The notes beneath the pieces were generated by a model. That model saw only the letters and a program-made list of their open reading frames with translations. It had not been told where the DNA came from and did not search any database. The position numbers were made by a program, and so were the translations under genes. Below are positions 1 through 9,432 of a stretch of 12,358 nt of DNA, piece after piece; position 1 is the first letter of the stretch; each line of letters opens with the position of its first letter. The DNA is from Ophiosphaerella korrae. Lineage: Eukaryota > Ascomycota > Dothideomycetes > Pleosporales > Phaeosphaeriaceae. Location of the stretch: positions 1-12,358 of the forward strand of contig JALNQF010000865.1 in NCBI GenBank assembly GCA_028456385.1, written 5' to 3'.

Positions 1-2214
1 ATATTTCTTAAGATAAGAAAATGCGAGTTCTATACAAAGGAAATAGATTTCCTAGGGTTTATTATAGAACTAGGAAAGATTAAGATTAATCTAGAAAAGA
101 TTAAGTTAATTAACGAATAGCTAACACTAAGAAACCTAAAAGAGGTACAACAATTTTATAGGCTAGCTAACTTTTGTAGAAAGTTAATAGTAGGATAGTC
201 TAAAGATATAGAACTAATAACAAGACTTATAAAAAAAGATACGCTATTTAAATAGACTAAGGAATGCGATAAAGTATTTAATAAAATTAAGAGAAAATTT
301 ATAGAGAACCTAGTTATTAGAATATACAACCTAGACCTACTAGCAATAGTAAAAATAGACGTATCTAATTTAGTCTACGGGATAGCACTAATATAAGAAG
401 ACCTAGAGACTAAAAAAGAATACTTAGTTAAATACTTCTCTAAGAAAATAAAGATAGTAGAGCTTAACTACCTAATCTACAATAAAGAGATACTAGTAAT
501 CTACAAAGTATTTAAGTAATAGAGAGTATACTTGTAAAGAGTAAAATATAAGATAAAGGTCTATATAGATTATAAGAATCTTATAGGATTTATATTAAAT
601 AAAGAACTATTATAACGCTACACGAGATAGTAGGAATTCCTATTAATATTCGATATAGAAATTATATATACAAAGGGTAAAGATAATTAATTTATAGATA
701 CCTTTAGTAGAAAACTAGACTTACAAGAGGAAGTAAACGCTACTAGTATAGTTCTAATTAAGAACTAAGAAGGATATTTAGTCTTAAATATACCTAAAAT
801 AGCTGCAACACTTAAAAGAAGAAGTAGTAAGCTAGATAAATAGATTTAGAAAATAACGCAAGAAGTATTTAAAGAAGTAGAGAAATTAGAGATCTATAAA
901 GGACTTATACAAGCCTATAAAAGAATATATATTCTAAGGGAGATTTAAAGAGAATTTATATAATAATTCTACGAATTACTAGTATATAGATACTAGAGAA
1001 TCGACAAAACCCTTAATAGGTTACTATAAGATTACTATATCCTAAAAGTAAGACAACTAGTAATAGAGGTACTATAAGACTATATAGAATATTAAAGAAA
1101 TAAGTATAACTAACACGTACTATATAGAATACTATAACTAGTAGAAGTACTAGAATAACTATAGAGAGTTATTATAATAGACTTTATTACAAAACTACCT
1201 AAGTCTAAAGATCTAATATTAGGAGTAGAGTATAATAGAGTACTTATAATAGTAGATAAGCTTATAAAGTATATATACTTTAGACTATATAAAGAGAAAA
1301 GTAAGATAGAAGTTACTATATACTAGGTTCTAGGAACTATAATTAGTTAATATAGACTACTAGACAAGATTATTATAGATAGAGATATAAGATTTATATT
1401 AAAACTATAGGGAATAATAACAGCGCAATTAGGAATTAAGCACGTAATGTTAACTGCGTACTATCTACAAATAGATAGGTAATTAGAATAAATAAATTAG
1501 ATAGTAGAATAATACTTAAGATACTACCTTAACTATAACTAGAATAATTAGGTATAGTTACTACCTATAGCATAGTTAGTATATAATAGCGTAAAGAATA
1601 TAGTAATAAGAGTATTACTCTTCTTTACGAACTATAGATTTAAACCTAGCGTATATAGAATACTAAGAACTAAAGTATCTTAGTCTCTAAGAAGAGAAAA
1701 CTTTGCTAACAGACTTAAAGATATATATAATTAGTTAAGATAGGATATAGAGTTCCTATATAATTAAATAGCTAAGTATTATAACAAGAAATATAAAAAG
1801 GGACCCTAATTTAGAGAGAGAGAAAAAGTATAGTTAGTATAGAAAAATATTAAGAGTAAACAACTAAGTTTAAAACTAGACTACGTTAAAATAAGACTAT
1901 ATAAAGTAGAAAAAGAAGTTATACTAGTTATATTTAAATTAAAACTACTAAATAAGATAAAGATATACCTAACTTTCTACGTAGCGCTACTTAAGATAGT
2001 ACTATAGAACGTAGAACTACTAGTGTACGAAGTAGATATATATAGGGAATAAGAAGAATAAGAAGTTAAAAAAATCCTAGTATACTAGTTTTATAATAGT
2101 AAGAACTACTACCTAGTAAAATAGATAGGTATAGATAAGAAAGGGCAACTATAGGAAGAAATATAGGAACTAGAGGATAACCTTAACTACTCTAAGAAAC
2201 TAGAGGAGTTCTAA
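1..2214 (+). pseudogene. pol pseudogene of element A (RT end, RNase H, integrase, GPY/F, chromodomain)
   Basis: A single reading frame starting at base 1 carries the whole trace, with many TAG/TAA stops at former Trp/Gln codons. Visible in order: the RT connection (FLKIRK near 4-21); RNase H with its first Asp at 358 and a KYFSKK...ELNY...KE segment at about 430-492; the integrase zinc region with two former Cys codons now TAT (1081 and 1090, spacing C-x2-C); the integrase core with Asp 1180 (DFIT), Asp 1378 (IIIDRD) and Glu 1486; a GPY/F module at about 1864-2010 (KLDY...TFYVALLK); and a chromodomain at about 2062-2214. The two last catalytic residues are 36 codons apart, which fits DD35E. 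RT copies the RNA, RNase H removes it, and integrase inserts the cDNA. The true end is uncertain: 2212-2214 is TAA but could be a mutated CAA, so the frame may have run further. Confidence 0.87.
2062..2214 (+). other. Chromodomain remnant at the integrase C-terminus of element A
   Basis: Frame 1 reads EVKKILVY, then NSKNYYLVK followed by a stop in the place of the conserved Trp, then GQL, another stop where WE is expected, and ELEDNL...KLEEF. This matches the chromodomain pattern: E-x-E-x-I-L opening, YLVKW core, and a closing W-E-P-x-E-N-L segment. Fungal chromovirus chromodomains read histone H3 lysine-9 methylation and steer integration into heterochromatin. About five stops occur in 51 codons, several of them TGG to TAG. 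The assignment as a chromodomain is strong. Any targeting preference of this family is inference, although insertion into another copy (element B) would agree with it. Confidence 0.82.
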
Positions 2215-2880
2215 AGTTAAAGCCTTCTAGAACGCCTAGTAGTAAACTAAGAGAACTAATATTACTACTATTAGATAGAGAGATAATAAGAACGCCTAAT
2301 ATAGGACCTACTATAACAGCACTAAACGCTTTATCTAAGTCTAACTTAGCTTCTATTACTACTAACTATTTAGCTAATTTCTTATTATTTAACACTTTTA
2401 TCTTACAAAGACAAGAGAGATAAGCTTAATTCTTTACTAGCTTACTCTACGTAAGCTCCTAGATCTACTTATACTTAGCTTTAGCCTCTATAATTTAAGA
2501 TAGTAATTTCTCTTAAGTCTAGTTAATAGCTTTCCCTATTATTATTAAGCCTAGACGCAAGAATAAGTATAATAAACGTACACTTAGAAAGAGAGATACT
2601 AGATACGTTATAAGAACTACGTATATTTATATAAATATACGCCTTGTAAGCTCTACTATTATTTATAGAAATAATATAAGAAAGGGACTTAGGATTTAAC
2701 TTAGGAGATGCGTAATAAAAGTAAAGAAATATCTCGACACTATTACGTAATACGCAATTAGTAAGAAGATAGTAATAACGTATAGATAAAATAACTATAG
2801 AGAGTAATAAAGAACTACAAATTAATAAAGAAAGTAGATTAATAACTTTAGCTCTAGGATAGATAAACAAGGACTTACTT
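2215..2880 (+). other. Post-pol region of element A, no confirmed gene
   Basis: About 665 bp separate the chromodomain from the polypurine tract. The pol frame is full of stops here. Frame 3 is open for 75 codons from 2196 to the TAA at 2421. It has further clear runs, for example from 2523 to the TAA around 2700, interrupted by stops that could be mutated Gln or Trp codons. The lysine- and arginine-rich stretch near 2547-2610 (KPRRKNKYNKR) is the most protein-like part. I do not recognise any family. It could be a decayed extra reading frame downstream of pol, or a long 3' untranslated region. The other copies do not help, because B is cut before this region and C is interrupted before it. 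Confidence 0.5.
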
Positions 2881-2894
2881 AGAAGAGGAGATAG
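2881..2894 (+). other. Polypurine tract of element A
   Basis: The purine-rich run AGAAGAGGAGATAG lies directly before the TG that opens the 3' LTR at 2895. This is the position where the RNase H-resistant plus-strand primer sits in LTR retrotransposons. It contains one pyrimidine near its end. Its adjacency to an independently defined LTR start supports both calls. Confidence 0.7.
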
Positions 2895-3314
2895 TGTTAT
2901 AATAGTAATAAGAGAACTATAGATAGAACTAATTAGTCTTACAAACCTAGAGTTATATAACTCTAAGGGATATAAACCTAACTAGGAAGCTATATATAAT
3001 TAGAATACCTAAGGTAATCTATAATCTATAGATTCTTAGTATTAATAGATTATAGATTAGGATAATCTACAATCTACTAGTTTTAGTAACTATAGATTAT
3101 AGATTATAATAAGTATATAGTTAGTAGTAATGTATATTATTAGGATAGTATTAGTAATCTAATCTCTTAACTATAGAACGCTAATACAAGATAGTTGCAA
3201 AATATCTTCTATTATTTAATAGTTATTATATAATTACTATACGAGCTTTTACTATTAACTCCTAATCTACTAATACCTTTTAGGTACTAGGAAGTCGACT
3301 CTAGTAAATACCTA
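2895..3314 (+). repeat. 3' LTR of element A (about 420 bp)
   Basis: This aligns in the same orientation with the 5' LTR of element C (6686-7118). It starts with TGTTATAATAG after the polypurine tract. Shared landmarks are AAGAGAAC...CTAATTAG near the start, AACTAGGAAGC (compare 6768-6779), a nearly identical block at 3113-3167 against 6914-6968, and a common tail ending near GTAA. The end at 3314 reads CCTA, which would be CA after C-to-T mutation. It is set by where element B homology begins (3315). The internal repeat block differs from that of the other LTR. LTRs hold the promoter and polyadenylation signals, but I cannot place TATA or poly(A) sites because the whole sequence is AT-rich. 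Confidence 0.8.
3015..3106 (+). repeat. Duplicated palindromic unit inside the element A LTR
   Basis: Arms 3015-3029 and 3045-3059 are perfect 15-nt inverted repeats (TAATCTATAATCTAT and its complement). A second pair follows: 3063-3077 (the same arm with two C kept, TAATCTACAATCTAC) and 3092-3106. The pairs are offset by 47-48 bp, so this is a tandem duplication of a hairpin-forming unit. It occupies the same place in the LTR as the 54-bp tandem pair at 6793-6900 in the other LTR. Confidence 0.8.
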
Positions 3315-6300
3315 GTTATATTCTAGCTCCTAAGTATCTTCTTATAGTTACCTTTTCTTATCTATACCTATCTATTTTACTAGGTAGTAATTCCTCTTAT
3401 TATAAAATTAGTATTATAAAATTTTCTTAACTTTTTAATCTTCTTATTCTCTAAATATATCTACTTTGTATACTAGTAGTTTTACTTCTTGTAGTACTTT
3501 TTCTAGTAGTACTACGTAGAATATTAGGTATATCTTTATTTTATCTACTAGTCTTAATTTAAATATAATTAGTATAACTTTCTTCTTTACTTTATATAGT
3601 CTTATCTTAATATAATCTAGTTTTAAACTAAATTATTTACTCTTAATATTCTTTTATACTAACTATACTTTTTTTCTTTCTTTAAATTAGAGTTTATTTT
3701 ACTATTTCTTATTATAGTACTTTGCTATTTAATCTTATAAGAATTCTACGTCTTATCTTAGCTAATTGTTTATTTCTTTTATTCTATTAGTAAAGTTTTC
3801 TCCTTTTAAGGACTAAGATACTTTAAATCTTAGTATCTACTATATATTAGGGTTAAATCTATAATTTATAAAGAAAAGTAATACTTTTATTACTATATTT
3901 TTTGCGCTATTGTATACTAACTATACTATAGGTAGTAGCTATACCTAATTGTTTTAGTTATAGTTAAGGTAGTATCTTAAGTACTATTCTACTATCTAAT
4001 TTATTTATTCTAATTATCTATTTATTTATAGATAGAATACTATTAATATTTAATATTTAATTCCTAATAATTCTATTATCGTTCCCTATAGTTTTAATAT
4101 AACTCTTATATCTCTATTTATAATAATTTTATCTAGAATACTATATTAGCTTATTATAGTCCCTAGGACCTAGTATATAGTAACTTCTATTCTACTTTTC
4201 TTTTTATATAGTTTAAAGTATAAGTACTTTATAAGCTTATCTACTATTATTTAGATTCTATTATACTTAATTCCTAATATTAGGTCTTTTAACCTAAGTA
4301 ACTTTATAATAAAATCTATTATAATAACTCTCTAGAGTTACTTTAGTACTTTAACTAGTTATAGTATTCTATATAGTATATATCTACTATACTTATTTCT
4401 ATAATATTCTATATAACCTTATAGTACTTCTATTACTAGTTATCTTACCTTTAGGATATAGTAATTATATAGTAGTCTATATAGCGTTTTATTAATACTC
4501 TAGTATCTATATACTAGTAGTTTATAAATCTATTATATAAACTCTCTCTATATTTTACTTAGAATATATATTCTTTTATAAACTTTTATAAGTTTTTCTT
4601 AGATCTTAGGTTTTTTTATTTCTTTAGAGACCTTTTCTATTTCTTTCTAAATTTATTTATTTAGCTTGCTACTCTTTCTCTTAAGTATTATAGCTATTCT
4701 TAGTATATTTAGGACTAAATATCTATCTTTATTCTTAACTAGAACTATACTAGTAGAGTTTACTTCTTCTTATAAGTCTAGTCTTCTACTTAGGGCGTCT
4801 ATAAGTTAATTGTCTTTACCTTTAGTATATTTAATTTTAAGATTAAATATTAATAAGTATTCTTACTATCTTATATAGTACTATAATAAGTCCTTATTTA
4901 TTATAAATTTTATAAGATTTTTATAGTCTATATAGACCTTTATTTAATACTTTACTCTTTATAAGTATACTCTCTACTACTTAAATACTTTATAGATTAC
5001 TAGTATTTCTTTATTATAAATTACGTAGTTAAGCTCTACTAGTCTTATTTTCTTAGAGAAGTATTAACTAGGTATTCTTGTTTTATAACCTAGTCCTCTT
5101 ATATTATTACTATTCTATAGACTAAATTTAAAATATCTATTTTTACTTTTACTAGCAAGTCTAGATTATATATTCTAATAACTAGGTTTTCTATAAACTT
5201 CTATTTAATCTAGTTACATACCTTGTTATATTCTTATATCTATTTAAATAGCGTATCTTTTTTTATAAGTTTTATTAATAGTTCTATTATTTTAAACTAT
5301 CTTACTATTAACTTTTTATAAAAGTTTACTAGTCTATAAAATTATTATACCTCTTATAAGTTCTTTAGTATTAGCTATTTCTAGATTCCTTTAATCTTGT
5401 TTAGGTTAATTTTTATTTTTCTTAGTTTAATAATAAATTTAAGGAAATCTATTTCTTTTGTATAGAACTTATATTTCCTTATTTTATAGAACAATTTACT
5501 TTCTACTAGTTTTTCTAGTACCTTGTATATATATTATACGTATTCTTCTTCTATTTCTAAGAATATAAAGATATTAACTAAATATATAAATATAAATATA
5601 TTTAAGTACTCTTTTAAGAATATATTAATTCTTTCTTAGAATACTACTTGTATATTTATTAATCTAAAAAGTATAACTATATATTTAAATAGTCTATACT
5701 ACGTTTAAAATACTATCTTCTATTTATTACCTTTTTTAATCCTAATTTAATAGTAAGCGTTCTAGATATCTAATTTAGTAAAGATTTAAGCTTTTTATAG
5801 CCTGTCTTGTATCTTGTCTATATATAGAAAGGGGTATTAATTTTTATCTATAATTACGTTTATTTTTCTAAAATTTACATAAGGTTATTTATCTTCTATT
5901 CTCTTCTTATCTATAAACACTAACCTATATACTACTAAGGATTAAGATTCTTATATCTATCTTTTCTTTATTACGTTTTTAATAAACGTTTACTTAATCT
6001 TTAATTTTTCTTTAGTTTTTTAGTAGACTAGACTCTATCTTACGTTCTTTCTTTCTTCTAGATTTAATGCTAAGTCCTATAGCTAATATTCTAGAAGTTA
6101 ATTGTCTAGTTTAGTAAGTTACTTTTCTTATTACTAATATTCTTCTAGGAATTCTCTTTTATATATACTTATATTAGCTTTTAATATATCTTCTTTAGGG
6201 TAGCTAATTTTCTCTATTCTTTAATTAATTCTTAGGTTAGTTATTTATAACTATAGTATTCCTAATATAATATGTTCTTTATTAATAATTTTAGTTATAT

Positions 6301-6685
6301 CTATAACTATATTTTTAATCTCTAACTCTTTTAGTCTTAGTATTAAGAGTATTATTTTAAACTTAATAGGTTCTTAGAAAAGTTTACTTTTAATTGTACT
6401 AAGTTATTAAGATTACTTCTTTATTATATAGAATATTCCTTATTTCTTATAAACTTATTAGATATAATATTTCTTATAGCTCTACTATTAATTATAATTT
6501 ATACTTTCTTTTCTTAGTATATACTTTGTTTTATAATATATAGGCTTGTTATACTTTTTAGCCTTTTAGGCTTAGGTTATTTCTTAAATTATCTATTCTT
6601 CTAAAGCTATTATATTATCTTATATTTATAGTTTTTGTATTTTAGATATTTATTATAGGTGTATTTATACTCTAGTTATTATAGC
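3315..6685 (-). mobile_element. Element B: inverted internal fragment of the same chromovirus, cut at both ends
   Basis: Read on the minus strand, this region is collinear with element C from about 9210 and then with element A to about 2181. The sum of B and C coordinates is 15895 at the protease and 15897 at the integrase, so length is conserved apart from two bases over 3.4 kb. Homology reaches the bases next to both flanking LTRs: at 6685, beside the TG of the C LTR, and at 3315, beside the last base of the A LTR. No LTR or gag of B lies in the window. B is best explained as an older copy into which A and C inserted. Confidence 0.85.
3315..6685 (-). pseudogene. pol pseudogene of element B (protease to chromodomain)
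   Basis: Domains on the minus strand, from high to low coordinates: protease motif with the catalytic Asp now Asn (6487-6489, reads NSRAIRN); reverse transcriptase at about 5936-5501, where the YLDD box reads YLVN (second-last residue at 5576-5578); RNase H at about 5155-4806 with its Asp kept (5135-5137); integrase at about 4527-3910 with Asp kept at 4314-4316, second Asp changed to Asn at 4116-4118, and Glu kept at 4008-4010; GPY/F at about 3632-3486; and the first part of the chromodomain at 3434-3315. Relative to C there are two one-base deletions. One lies between protease and RT; the other is at about 5061-5067 in RNase H, where a run of three A has become two. These frameshifts come on top of many stop codons, so the copy is clearly dead. 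Confidence 0.85.
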
Positions 6686-7118
6686 TGTAACAAGAGAAAA
6701 CTAACTTAAGCTAATTAGCCTTACTATAGATAACAACAACACGTATAACCTATAGGGCAATAAACTTAATTAGGAAGCTAACTATAATAGAGACACGTAA
6801 TAACTTTATAATTTACAATCTTAGTAAATATAAAGTATAAAGCTAAACACGTAATAACTTTGTAATTTGCGATCTTAGTAAACATAAAGTACGAAGCTAG
6901 CTAAGAAATATAGGTATATAGTTAGTAGTAATACGTATTATTAGGATAGTATTAGTAATCTAATCTCTAACCTAGACAGCTAATACTTAATATTATATAT
7001 ATAAATTAACTATTATTAATAGTTATTACTAATTACTATATAAGCTTTTGTTATTACCTTATAATCTACTAATACCCTAATAGGTTATTAAGAAGTTAAC
7101 CTAAGTAACTCTATTACA
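6686..7118 (+). repeat. 5' LTR of element C (about 433 bp)
   Basis: It begins TGTAACAAGAG directly after element B sequence and ends around CTATTACA, keeping the TG...CA ends of an LTR. It aligns along its length with 2895-3314 except in the internal tandem-repeat block. The best conserved part is 6914-6968, which differs from 3113-3167 by only a few bases. The 3' limit is inferred from the alignment and from the gag trace starting just after it, and may be off by a few bases. Confidence 0.8.
6793..6900 (+). repeat. 54-bp tandem repeat, two copies, inside the element C LTR
   Basis: Units 6793-6846 and 6847-6900 both start ACACGTAATAACTTT. They differ almost only by C/T and G/A: the second unit keeps GTAATTTGCGATC where the first has ATAATTTACAATC. 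So the first copy carries more RIP-type changes. Each unit also has a short inverted repeat (ACTTTATAATTT against AAATATAAAG). The position suggests U3 of the LTR, where enhancer repeats are common. Confidence 0.85.
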
Positions 7119-8334
7119 CCTTACTAATTTAGTTATTACAAGGAGCAAAGCGTAAGTAGCGTATAGTCTAGCTAATATAATAGTAAAAAGTTTAACTAAA
7201 TAAGTAGCTAAAGTACTCCTAAGTAGTTATAAATTAGATAATATAGTATAGAAAGTAATTAGAGATTATATAAACAACCTAATCTTAGAGAAAAAAGATA
7301 TAAAAATAGTAATTAACGCTTTAGAAACGTAGTACAAAGAACTATAAGATTATTTAAAGTAGAATAAAGGATAAATTAAAGCTATTATAGAAAGATAAAA
7401 CTAGATAGAATAAATTACCTAAAGATTAGAAATAAGTATAAAAAAGAAACTACCTAAAATACCTATACTTAAGAAATTTAATAGGATAAGAGAAAACTTA
7501 AAACCTTTTATAGTAGTAGTATAGGTATAGATAGATATATAAGTACTATACTTTAATATAGAAGAAAAGAAAGTAATATATATTAGAATATACCTTAAAG
7601 GAGATATAATAAGATAGTTTAAACCTTACTAGATAGATTATACTATATACATCTTAATAATATAGAAAGATAAAACTAGAGCTATCTTTAGAAGTTATAA
7701 ATACTTTACTAAACAAATAAGAGTAGTATTTAGAGATATAGATATTACCTATTAAGCTAAAAAAAACCTCGAAAGGCTTATATAAAGTAAAAGTATTCTT
7801 AAATTTATATTATAGTTTTAATAATTATCGCAAAATATAGAATAAAATAAGTTAGCTCTAATCTTATAATTTAAACAAAAACTATATATAAAAATCTAAT
7901 ATAAGATAATTTATATAGAAAAACTAAGGACGCTAGAAGCTCTAAAATAATAAGTAATATAAATTAACGACGATCTCTAGGAATAGAAGAAAAATAAGTA
8001 TAGGAGCTAACCTAGGAACTAGGACGTTAGAGACCCTATAATCCTCAACGCTAATAAGGATAGGAAAAAGAAGAAAAACAAAGACATTACGTGCTTAAAC
8101 TATAGTAAGAAAAGCTACTACGCAAAAGACTACTAATTATAAAAGAAAAATAATATAGTATATTATAAATATAGGAAACTAGGACACTTTATAAAAGATT
8201 ATAGGAGTAAGGACCTAAAGAAAGATAAAAAAGCCTAGTTAAAGATAACTAAAGGTAAAAAGGAAGTACTAAAAGTATAGGCTAAACCTTAAGAAAAAGT
8301 AGCTAGGAGTAAAGAATTATAGTATATAATACTT
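7119..8334 (+). pseudogene. gag pseudogene of element C
   Basis: The frame of base 7120 can be followed through the whole region with no evident frameshift. It reads RSKA, a stop, then VAYSLANI near 7141. A retrotransposon-gag core follows around 7480-7640 (NRIRENLKPF, later YLKGDIIR, a stop in the place of the conserved Trp, FKPY). Two CCHC knuckles close the nucleocapsid part (8092-8202). Gag forms the virus-like particle and binds the RNA. Many stops correspond to lost Trp and Gln. No ATG remains at the expected start, which probably lay close behind the LTR within 7119-7160. Gag and pol share this frame; the boundary is arbitrary, and I see neither a frameshift site nor a gag stop that is clearly original. 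Confidence 0.8.
8092..8202 (+). other. Two CCHC zinc-knuckle remnants in gag
   Basis: Both follow C-x2-C-x4-H-x4-C spacing exactly in the gag frame. First knuckle: Cys 8092 (TGC kept), then 8101 TAT, 8116 TAC and 8131 TAC in the places of Cys, His and Cys. Second knuckle: 8161 TAT, 8170 TAT, His 8185 (CAC kept) and 8200 TAT. Six of the eight ligands have become Tyr through G-to-A or C-to-T changes (TGC/TGT to TAC/TAT, CAC to TAC). These are the changes RIP makes. Confidence 0.87.
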
Positions 8335-8406
8335 TATTAGACCTTTTATTACAAAGATAACTACTATATATATTATTCTAGTAAAGAGAGAGTAAGATAG
8401 TTTCTA
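8335..8406 (+). other. Conserved Cys/His-rich motif downstream of the zinc knuckles (degraded)
   Basis: In frame the residues are YTF-type: a Tyr, a stop, TFYYKDNYYIYYSSKE, then VR and a stop. Substituting RIP-type ancestors one position at a time suggests a Trp before TF, Cys/His at several Tyr positions, and a Gly-rich tail ending in Trp. From memory this resembles a segment of the form WT-x-CY-x2-x-C-x2-H found after the nucleocapsid in many fungal Ty3/gypsy polyproteins. The function is not established to my knowledge, though the Cys/His pattern could bind zinc. The likeness is a recognition call, not an alignment. Confidence 0.5.
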
Positions 8407-9405
8407 TAAAAGAATAAAGTAGTAGTAATAAAAAAAAAAGAATATAAGTATAGCTTAATAAAACAAGGCGTATAAATAGACCTACTAACAAAAGGCTTAG
8501 AAAAGGAAAAGCTTTAGATTTTATCGATCTAGGCTAAAGAACTAGTACTAGATAAAGAGACTACTATAGCTTCTTCTAAAGGACTATAAGAAAGTAAAGA
8601 ACAAGTTAGTATAAGAAGTATAGAGTATACTTAGCTAGATATATATAGCTATAATAGCTATATAATAATAGATATAAGAGAATAAAATAAGGTATAGAAA
8701 TTTATTTAAAAATACTTACAAGTTATAAGTATAGAAGAAGTATATAAAGACTAGAAAACATATAATCCTAAGAATATAAAGTTTATAGTATTCTAATAAT
8801 AGATAGAATAATAGATAGTTATAGTAGGAAGAATACCTATAAGAAGAGAGTAGTAGTACCTTATACAAAAAACGTAATAGATTAACAAAACCTATATACT
8901 AAGAGTACTAGTAGTATACTATATCCTAATAAAAGAAATACCTAGAAAAGATAGATACTAGGAAGGAGATAACGTAATAACAAACCTAAAATATCTAGTA
9001 TACTTTAAAGTATTATAGTTATTATACCTAGATAAGAATTATATTACTTACAGGAACCCTAAAGTAAACAACTACGTATAGCTAGTATAAAGAAAAGGCT
9101 ATAACTATATAGAAGTAATTCTAGTAGAAGATATCCTAGGATAAGAAATAATACTAGAAGAAGAATATATAGTAGCAAGACTAAGACTAAAACTCTCTAA
9201 AAAATACGTCTTAGGAAGACTATAGTACAAATATACTTACAATAAATATCTAAAATACAAGGAATATAAGCTTAAGATAAGGCTATAGCTTTAGAAAGAT
9301 AGATAATTTATAAAATTACCTAAGTAAGAAAGGCTAAAAAGTATAAGAGGCCTATACGTTATAAAAATAGGTATATACTAAAGAAAGAAAGTATAATTAA
9401 GAATT

Positions 9406-9432
9406 AATAGTAGAGCTATAAGAAACTTTATA
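9406..9432 (+). other. Retropepsin active-site remnant (element C)
   Basis: The frame reads NSRAIRNFI. The aspartic-protease signature D-S-G-A is recognisable with Asp to Asn (GAC/GAT to AAT) and Gly to Arg (GGA to AGA), both G-to-A changes. The same Asp to Asn and Gly to Arg changes appear in element B at 6481-6489. The protease would process the Gag-Pol polyprotein. Confidence 0.75.

Larger units (their letters stand above)
1..3314 (+). mobile_element. Element A: 3' half of a RIP-degraded Ty3/gypsy chromovirus
   Basis: This is the 3' part of an LTR retrotransposon whose 5' part lies before the window. The order seen is end of reverse transcriptase, RNase H, integrase, GPY/F module, chromodomain, post-pol region, polypurine tract and 3' LTR. 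That order (RT-RH-IN-chromodomain) defines Ty3/gypsy chromoviruses. Positions 1-1587 correspond to 10402-11988 of element C with a constant offset of 10401. Both belong to one family and no net insertion or deletion separates them. Most differences between them are C/T or G/A: in the first 60 bp I count 9 differences, 7 of them transitions. The element is dead, with an in-frame stop every few codons. Its right end abuts element B at 3314/3315. Confidence 0.88.

Noticed and set aside
2523..2870. A 115-codon open frame on the minus strand, the longest in the window
   Set aside because: It starts with TTG, not ATG, lies antisense to the post-pol region of element A, and has a low-complexity Ile/Leu/Ser/Tyr-rich composition as expected from RIP-mutated AT-rich DNA. 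It shows no motif. The opening exists because TTA and CTA happen to be absent from plus-strand frame 3 here.
3315..6685. Plus-strand T-rich region read as host genes, or as a different transposon family
   Set aside because: The reverse complement is collinear with elements A and C for its full length, including protease, RT, RNase H, integrase and chromodomain landmarks.
2895..7118. The two LTRs as a pair flanking one element made of 3315-6685
   Set aside because: Both LTRs are in plus orientation while the DNA between them is a minus-strand pol fragment. The polypurine tract precedes the left LTR and gag follows the right LTR, so they are the 3' LTR of A and the 5' LTR of C.
7119..7140. A tRNA primer-binding site after the C LTR
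   Set aside because: No match to the usual TGG-starting site is visible. RIP or self-priming could explain that, but I cannot support a specific site.
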